NCBI GenBank assembly: GCA_000961575.1
Contig: LADP01000039.1
Location: 1 to 64,000, forward strand
Source: Peptococcaceae bacterium BRH_c8a
GTDB lineage: Bacteria; Bacillota; Desulfotomaculia; Desulfotomaculales; Desulfallaceae
Reading direction: 5' to 3'
Length of the DNA: 64,000 nucleotides
In this document: positions 58,704 to 64,000 of the stretch, in pieces
Layout of the letters: each line of letters opens with the position of its first letter
Numbering within the stretch: the stretch's first letter is position 1
Translations under genes and position numbers: made by a program
The notes under the pieces: model-generated
Told to the model about the DNA's origin: nothing
Seen by the model: the letters and a program-made list of their open reading frames with translations, nothing else
The model's database searches: none

Positions 58704-61495
58704 ACCAGTTGGAGTTTATCGTCTGCGATCTGGAAACCACAGGTTTCCAGCCGGATAAGGACAAAATTATTGAAATTGCGATGGCCAGGATCGTTAATGG
58801 AAAACTAGTTGACTCTTTTACCTCCCTGGTTAACCCGCAATGCAGCATTCCCTTAAAAATAAAGAGGCTCACCGGGATCGATGACCAGCAACTGGCCTGC
58901 AGTCCCACTTGGCAGCAGGTTATTGGAGATATGCAAGGTTTTTTAACCGCTGTGCCGCTGGTGGGACATAACATTGAATTTGACCGCGCTTTCCTGGAGG
59001 TCAATTTGGGTTGGCTGCCGTTTACCACCAGCCTGGACACCCTGGAACTGGCCCGGATCATCATCCCCGGCGCCCCGGGGCATAGTCTGGCCGCCCTAGC
59101 CCAATACCTGAGGCTGGAAAGCCGTGAGCTGCACCGGGCTATGGATGATGTTCTTACCACCACCGACTTGTATCTGGCCCTGGCCAAAAGGCTGGAACTC
59201 CTTAGCATGGAGGTACTGCTCCAGCTGCTGCCGCTCCTTCGGCAAGGGCAATCTACCTGGTTGCAAGTAATTGAGACCTTAACCAAAGATAAAATTGCTC
59301 GTTTCAGCGATGCCAAAATTACCGCCCGGGCACCGGTTAAAGAACCGGCACCAACCGCCAAACTGCCCCGTAACCGTCCCCTGAACCCGGAGCATGAAGG
59401 TTACTTAACCATTGAACACCTGCTGGGCCCCCAAAGCCCCCTGGCAGAACTGCTGCCTAATTACGAGCAACGCCGGGAGCAAATCAATATGGCTTCGGCT
59501 GTGGACACGACTCTGGCCGAGGGCAAAATATTGCTGGTGGAAGCAGGAACCGGAACCGGGAAATCTCTGGCTTACATGGTACCGGCCTTACTTTGGTCAC
59601 TGCGCCGGGATCAGCGGGCGGTTATAGCCACTAACACCATCAATTTGCAGGAACAGCTCTGGCATAAAGACATCCCGCTGCTGCAAAAATTAATAGACGC
59701 ACCATTTCAAGTGGCCTTGCTCAAGGGCCGGGCCAATTATCTCTGCCTGCGCCGCTTCTTTCACCTGGCCGGTAGTGTTGCCACATTAACACCGGCCGAA
59801 GCAAAACTAGCCGCCCGCATCTTGGTTTGGCTGCAGCATACCGACAGCGGTGACCGGGCCGAGCTTAACTTATTTGGCCCGGATAACGAAACCTGGTTGC
59901 AGTTGTGTTCGGAAAGCGAATCCTGCCTTGGCAGTGCCTGCCGCTGGCATAACCGGTACTGTTTCGTGACCCGGGCCAGGCGTAACGCGGAAAATTCGCA
60001 TTTATTGATTATCAACCATGCTTTAATGTTCACCGATATGATTTCGGAAGTGAAAATTCTGCCTCCCCACGATACGCTAATTATTGATGAAGCCCACCAC
60101 ATCGATGATACTGCTACTATGCATCTTGGTAAAAAGGTTTCCCGCTCCGCCATTGGGCAATGGTTATCTTTAGCAGGCCGCACCTTTAAAAAACTTAAAG
60201 GTGCGGTGCCTCCCCAGGACAGTAAGCAATGGTTTGGCGCGTTAAACGAGGCCGAACAAGATCGATACGCGCTAAAGGAAAGCGCCGACACTTTCTTTAA
60301 CTGCCTGGCATCGGCTTGTGCTGAACAAACAACCCCGGGCTTTAACACCACCAGGCTGCGTTTGCACCGGGAACCCGATTTACTGGCTTTGGTAGAAGCA
60401 GAGTGGCAAAACTTTTTATACCGGTTGCGCAGTATGCTTACCGGGGGGCTCAATATCGTCAATAAACTGCTGGAAGGATGGACTGCCAGCGGTGAACCGT
60501 GGGAAGAAAAACTGCAGGACGTGACCTTTGTATCCACCCTTGGTAACGGACACTTGGCTGACCTGCTTTTTATTATGGGGGAACCTGCCGACAACTATGT
60601 GTACTGGTTGGATATATATACCCATCCCAACCAGCAGGACTACGTAAATTGTACCTTGCACGCCACTCCAGTGGATATAAGTAAAATGCTTTACGAACAG
60701 CTTTTCAACACCTCCCGTGCCATTGTGCTCACTTCGGCCACCATGACGGTTAACGACAGTTTTAGCCACTTTATGGGCCGGTGCGGACTAGATCTTTTGC
60801 CCACCAAACGTGTGCATACCGGGATTATGGAATCACCCTTTGATTACGATCAACAATGTCTGCTTTATACAGCAGATCACATTCCGCCGCCGTACGAGGT
60901 CAGTGCCGAAGATTATGTAGCTGCCCTGGCCGACACGATTTACAATCTGGTTTTGGATACCGGGGGCCGAACCTTGGTGTTGTTCACCTCACACAAACTT
61001 TTACGTGACGTATATTACCGCACCAGACCCCGGTTGGAAGAAGCGGGGATCTGCTTGTTGGGCCACAGTTTAGACGGCGGGCGTGGCCGGTTGGTTGATC
61101 AGTTTATCAGGGATGGCCGTAGTGTACTATTTGGCGCGTCCAGCTTTTGGGAGGGCGTGGACATCCCGGGGGAGGCCCTGGTCAGTGTGATTATTGTCAA
61201 ACTCCCCTTCGCGCCGCCGTACGATCCAATCCAGGAAGCCCGGCAGGAGTTAATCGTCGCCCGGGGGCAAAATGCCTTTTATGGGTTAAGTCTGCCCCAG
61301 GCGGTTATCCGGTTCAAACAGGGTTTTGGCCGGCTAATCAGAAGTAAACGTGACCGGGGCACCGTGGTGGTGCTGGACAGGCGGATTATCGAAAAGCGCT
61401 ACGGCCGGGTTTTTTTTAGCTCTCTGCCGGTTAAGACGCACCTGCGGGGGGAACTGGCTGCCTTCAGGAAAAAATTGGCCGACTGGATCCGGTAA
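58700..61495 (+). CDS. dinG: DinG-family helicase with N-terminal DnaQ-like exonuclease
   Basis: The 931-residue protein joins a DEDD exonuclease domain (VCDLETTGFQPDKDKIIEI near residue 8; VGHNIEFDRAFLE near 92; HRAMDDVLTT near 148) with an XPD/DinG-type helicase (Walker A VEAGTGTGKSLAYMVPA near 280; DEAH LIIDEAHHID near 456; motif VI region VIRFKQGFGRLIRSKRDRG near 870). This exonuclease-helicase layout is usual in Firmicutes. The cysteines of the iron-sulfur-type region (LKGRANYLCLRRFF, then SESCLGSACRWHNRYCF) are partly present, so a cluster is possible but not certain. The start is GTG 58700, coupled to lapA. Confidence 0.93.
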   Translation: MNQLEFIVCDLETTGFQPDKDKIIEIAMARIVNGKLVDSFTSLVNPQCSIPLKIKRLTGIDDQQLACSPTWQQVIGDMQGFLTAVPLVGHNIEFDRAFLEVNLGWLPFTTSLDTLELARIIIPGAPGHSLAALAQYLRLESRELHRAMDDVLTTTDLYLALAKRLELLSMEVLLQLLPLLRQGQSTWLQVIETLTKDKIARFSDAKITARAPVKEPAPTAKLPRNRPLNPEHEGYLTIEHLLGPQSPLAELLPNYEQRREQINMASAVDTTLAEGKILLVEAGTGTGKSLAYMVPALLWSLRRDQRAVIATNTINLQEQLWHKDIPLLQKLIDAPFQVALLKGRANYLCLRRFFHLAGSVATLTPAEAKLAARILVWLQHTDSGDRAELNLFGPDNETWLQLCSESESCLGSACRWHNRYCFVTRARRNAENSHLLIINHALMFTDMISEVKILPPHDTLIIDEAHHIDDTATMHLGKKVSRSAIGQWLSLAGRTFKKLKGAVPPQDSKQWFGALNEAEQDRYALKESADTFFNCLASACAEQTTPGFNTTRLRLHREPDLLALVEAEWQNFLYRLRSMLTGGLNIVNKLLEGWTASGEPWEEKLQDVTFVSTLGNGHLADLLFIMGEPADNYVYWLDIYTHPNQQDYVNCTLHATPVDISKMLYEQLFNTSRAIVLTSATMTVNDSFSHFMGRCGLDLLPTKRVHTGIMESPFDYDQQCLLYTADHIPPPYEVSAEDYVAALADTIYNLVLDTGGRTLVLFTSHKLLRDVYYRTRPRLEEAGICLLGHSLDGGRGRLVDQFIRDGRSVLFGASSFWEGVDIPGEALVSVIIVKLPFAPPYDPIQEARQELIVARGQNAFYGLSLPQAVIRFKQGFGRLIRSKRDRGTVVVLDRRIIEKRYGRVFFSSLPVKTHLRGELAAFRKKLADWIR

Positions 61496-61589
61496 TAATA
61501 AAGCCTTTGTAGTTATATAATGGCACATTAGCAGTACCGGTCCAATAATATACTAATATAAACAAACCAGCGAAGGAGCGTGAAAGCGT

Positions 61590-61655
61590 TGCGGGTATAC
61601 TTTGTACGACTTCCTTCTTTTTTACGTAATTGGTTAGCGAAAGTAATAAAGTAAA
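61590..61655 (+). CDS. spoVM: SpoVM-like spore-coat anchoring peptide
   Basis: TTG 61590 with AAGGAG ten bases upstream opens a 21-residue frame, MRVYFVRLPSFLRNWLAKVIK. It aligns without gaps with SpoVM of Bacillus subtilis (MKFYTIKLPKFLGGIVRAML...), including the Pro at position 9 that lets SpoVM sense forespore membrane curvature, and the amphipathic helix after it. SpoVM anchors the spore coat basement layer and is usually 26 residues, so this is slightly short. GTG 61581 is an upstream alternative with poor spacing. It is far below normal gene-calling size. Confidence 0.75.
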
Positions 61656-61760
61656 CGCAGGGGAGCGGGCCAACAGGTTCGCTCCTTCGGCTTTTAGTTG
61701 TCTGAATAGTTTTACTTTATTTTAGTGACAGGATTTTAGATTTTTACTGTCGAATACGAG

Positions 61761-61801
61761 TTACGCTTACATCTCTTACAGTATTCATATTTATAGCGTA
61801 A
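61761..61801 (+). promoter_or_regulatory. Inverted repeat TTACGCT-N27-AGCGTAA upstream of hdrC2
   Basis: TTACGCT (61761-61767) and AGCGTAA (61795-61801), with a TATAAT at 61813-61818 just downstream, lie 50-90 bases before hdrC2. The same pair with a 26-base gap precedes hdrC1 (21168-21207). The bases after the right half also agree in part (TAGCGTAAT in both). Confidence 0.55.
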
Positions 61802-61849
61802 TCGTTAATTAGTATAATGATACTGACAGTAAAGAAGGTCGTTTAAAAA

Positions 61850-62422
61850 ATGTCCGCAATCAATTTAACCACCACTTTAAAACACGAACAGTTTATTGAG
61901 CAGGTAAGCCGGGAAAGTGGCCAGCCGGTACAGCAGTGTTACCAGTGCGGCAAGTGCACCGCCGGGTGTCCCATCGCATTTAGTATGGACGTACCACCTA
62001 ACCGGGTCATGCGCATGGTGCAGTTGGGATTACGGGAGACGGCGCTGAGCTGCAACAGCATTTGGCTGTGCGCCTATTGCTCTACCTGCAGCGTGCGCTG
62101 TCCCAAAAACGTTAACTTGGCCCAGGTAATGGATGCCCTGCGCATTATTGCTGGTAAAGAAAAACGCGCCAAGACCGCCCGGGCCAGGCACGTCGAATTA
62201 TTTAACCGTAATTTTCTCAATTCCATCAGGCGATACGGCCGGCTGCACGAGTTTGAAACAATGACCATGTACAATTTAAAAAGCGGCCAGCCGTTCAAAA
62301 ACGCCGACACCGGCCTATATATGCTGTCCCGGGGTAAGTTAAAATTTTTAATTCAAAAAACCAGCCAAATGGACCAGGTGAAACAAATATTTGCCCGGGT
62401 TAAAGAATTGGAGGAAAAATAA
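61850..62422 (+). CDS. hdrC: HdrC-like iron-sulfur subunit (HdrC2)
   Basis: The 190-residue protein has two [4Fe-4S] motifs, CYQCGKCTAGCP near residue 31 and CAYCSTCSVRCP near 73, as in canonical HdrC. The C-terminal half is helical (KNADTGLYMLSRGKLKFL). It starts hdrC2-hdrB2-hdrA4. The ribosome-binding site is weak (GAAGGTCG at 61836). The first motif keeps the CP end that HdrC1 has lost. Confidence 0.93.
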   Translation: MSAINLTTTLKHEQFIEQVSRESGQPVQQCYQCGKCTAGCPIAFSMDVPPNRVMRMVQLGLRETALSCNSIWLCAYCSTCSVRCPKNVNLAQVMDALRIIAGKEKRAKTARARHVELFNRNFLNSIRRYGRLHEFETMTMYNLKSGQPFKNADTGLYMLSRGKLKFLIQKTSQMDQVKQIFARVKELEEK

Positions 62423-62424
62423 CG

Positions 62425-63282
62425 ATGAAATTTTCCTACTACCCGGGCTGCTGTTACGAAACCAGTGCCCGGGAATACGATATGTCCAGTCAAGCGGTAT
62501 GTAAAAAGCTGGGCATTGAACTGGAGGAAATTGAAGACTGGAACTGCTGCGGTTCCACTGCCGCGCACAGCACCAACCACCTGTTGGCACTTTCCCTTTC
62601 CGCCCGGAACCTGGCTCTGGCCGAACAAAAGGGATTAGATGTAGTGGCGGCTTGCGCCGCCTGTTACCAGCGCTTGGCCGTTGCCAGGCATGAACTAAAC
62701 GGTGACCCCGATTTACTGGCCCGAGTGAACTCGGTAACCGGCCTGCCTTACACGGCCTCACAACGGGTATTGTCCATGCCCGAGGTAATCGCCTCCTATG
62801 GGGTGGACAACCTGCGGGCCCGGGTAAACAAGCCGCTGACCGGATTAAAAATAGCCGCTTACTACGGGTGCCTGCTGGTACGGCCCCGTTCGATCCAAAT
62901 TGACGATGAGGAAAACCCGCACATCTTGGAGCAGATTATGGAATGTTGTGGGGCCCAGCCGGTGGATTGGCATTATCAAACCGAATGCTGTGGCGCAGGA
63001 CTTGGTATATCCAATGAGGACATCGTGTTTAAACTGGTAGCCGATATTTTAGAGGACGCCGCCGCCAACGGGGCCGACTGTATTATATGTGCCTGCCCGC
63101 TATGTCACTTCAACCTGGACCTGCGGCAGGCCAAAATTAACAAAAAGTTAAAACAAAAGTTTAACCTGCCGGTGTTTTACTTTACCCAACTGGTGGGCCT
63201 GGCCACGGGAGTAAATCCCGCGGTCCTGAGCCTGCACACCCATTTCATAAACACCAAGACCATCAAAAGAAAATACGCTTGA
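62425..63282 (+). CDS. hdrB: HdrB-like subunit (HdrB2)
   Basis: The 285-residue protein has two CCG motifs: YYPGCCYETS...NCCGSTAAHST...CAACYQ and YYGCLLVRP...ECCGAGLG...CPLCHFN, so both non-cubane [4Fe-4S] sites are complete. It starts two bases after hdrC2, with GGAGG-like GAATTGGAGGAA inside the end of that gene. Lengths and motifs match HdrB1 closely. The substrate of the active site in a bacterium without CoM-S-S-CoB is unknown. Confidence 0.94.
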   Translation: MKFSYYPGCCYETSAREYDMSSQAVCKKLGIELEEIEDWNCCGSTAAHSTNHLLALSLSARNLALAEQKGLDVVAACAACYQRLAVARHELNGDPDLLARVNSVTGLPYTASQRVLSMPEVIASYGVDNLRARVNKPLTGLKIAAYYGCLLVRPRSIQIDDEENPHILEQIMECCGAQPVDWHYQTECCGAGLGISNEDIVFKLVADILEDAAANGADCIICACPLCHFNLDLRQAKINKKLKQKFNLPVFYFTQLVGLATGVNPAVLSLHTHFINTKTIKRKYA

Positions 63283-63290
63283 TTTTAGTA

Positions 63291-63344
63291 TTGTCATCCT
63301 GAGCGTAGCGAAGGATCTAGATTCTTCACTGCGTTCAGAATGAC
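63291..63344 (+). repeat. CATCCTGAGCG-type inverted repeat between hdrB2 and hdrA4
   Basis: TGTCATCCTGAGCGTAGCGA and GATTCTTCACTGCGTTCAGAA form the arms. It occupies the 132-base gap between hdrB2 and hdrA4, just as another copy occupies the hdrC1-hdrB1 gap. Confidence 0.8.
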
Positions 63345-63414
63345 GGAAACTATGTTCGAGCGAAATGCTGGATAGTTAAGAACAACCTAACTTGCATACA
63401 GGGGAGTCGGAATA

Positions 63415-64000
63415 ATGAAAAGAATAGGAGTATTCGTTTGCTGGTGTGGTTCAAATATCGCCGGGGTGGTAGATGTACCCGGGGTGGCGCAGCTAGCCGC
63501 CAATTTTCCCAACGTGCGCTTCAGCACTGATTACAAATACATGTGCTCCGAACCGGGGCAAGAAACTATCGTGCAGGCAATTAAGGAACATAACCTGGAC
63601 GCCGTAGTAGTGGCCTCTTGCTCACCGCGCCTGCATGAGCCCACTTTCCGTAAAACTCTGGCCAGGGCGGGGCTCAACCCGTACATGCTGGAAATGGCCA
63701 ACATCAGGGAACATTGCTCCTGGGTGCACGCCAAAGAAAAAGCCAAGGCCACCCAAAAAGCAATTGAACTGGTGCGCCGGGCGGTGGCCAAAGCTGCCAA
63801 GCTGGTGCCGCTGTACGAATCCACTATCCCGGTAACCAAGCGGGCGCTGGTTATTGGCGGGGGTATTGCCGGCATCCAGGCCGCCCTGGATATAGCCGAC
63901 TCCGGCCGGGAGGTTTGGCTGGTCGAGCGGGAATCAACCATCGGCGGCCGGATGGCCATGCTGGATAAAACGTTTCCCACCCTGGATTGCTCGGCTTGAA
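63415..64000 (+). CDS. hdrA: Canonical HdrA, 5' part, with in-frame TGA at Cys site (HdrA4)
   Basis: The first 194 residues show the canonical HdrA order of methanogens: [19 protein letters not shown] at the N-terminus, YMCSEPGQE near 42, [12 protein letters not shown] near 70, [11 protein letters not shown] near 104, then FAD motif [17 protein letters not shown] near 148 and [11 protein letters not shown]. The next codon, 63997-63999, is TGA, where HdrA1-3 have Cys (DCSMC, DCAMC). I read it as selenocysteine, as known for HdrA of Methanococcales. The window ends one base later, so no SECIS or continuation can be seen. RBS GGGGAGT precedes the ATG. Confidence 0.85.

Overview
The window looks like chromosome of an anaerobic, spore-forming Firmicute of the Desulfotomaculum/Pelotomaculum type (Peptococcaceae sensu lato). 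The reasons are the gene order of its Wood-Ljungdahl genes, many heterodisulfide-reductase (Hdr) modules, a complete-looking anaerobic corrin-ring gene cluster, spore genes (SpoVM-like peptide, SleB-like hydrolase), DnaD/DnaC-type replication proteins and many GGGGACAC/GTCCCC palindromic repeats in the spacers. This is inference from gene content; no 16S rRNA is present.

Layout. 1-5.5 kb: end of acsB, then acsC, cooC/acsF, acsD, acsE (carbonyl and methyl transfer in acetyl-CoA synthesis or breakdown). 5.6-20.2 kb: an apparent operon of ten genes, hdrA1, mvhD1, two FlxB/FlxC-like iron-sulfur proteins, an FlxA-like NAD(P)H:flavin subunit, an HdrD-like protein, a giant hdrA2 carrying an inserted GltD/NfnB-like NAD(P)H module, mvhD2, metV and metF. 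It most likely couples NAD(P)H, ferredoxin and methylene-THF reduction by flavin-based electron bifurcation. Both mvhD genes have an in-frame TGA where the family has a cluster cysteine, each followed by a hairpin at SECIS distance, so I read both as selenoproteins. 21.3-26.0 kb: hdrC1-hdrB1-hdrA3. 26.1-29.7 kb: gap, dnaD, dnaC. 29.7-37.5 kb: cbiDET-LFGHJXC. 37.6-41.1 kb: sleB-like, P-loop/Asp23 protein, small unknowns. 41.3-46.5 kb: tRNA-Pro(CGG), putA and a divergent sigma-54 activator. 46.6-48.1 kb: adk and a methyltransferase. 48.7-53.2 kb: livJHMGF. 53.4-54.8 kb: XRE regulator and thioredoxin reductase. 54.8-55.4 kb: gene-free stretch with a structured RNA-like element. 55.5-61.7 kb: meaB, hydrolase, unknowns, lapA, dinG-like, spoVM-like. 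61.85-64 kb: hdrC2-hdrB2-hdrA4, with hdrA4 running into a third in-frame TGA at the last codon of the window, again at a conserved cysteine.

Themes. The window combines corrinoid chemistry (AcsCDE, Cbi proteins, MeaB) with electron transfer between NAD(P)H, ferredoxin and C1 carriers. The most notable system is the double-HdrA/double-seleno-MvhD/Flx-like/MetVF cluster. Hidden smaller signals are a shared inverted repeat upstream of both hdrC operons, a sigma-54 promoter and activator sites for putA, a likely AUA start for cbiH, and repeats lodged inside hairpin loops.
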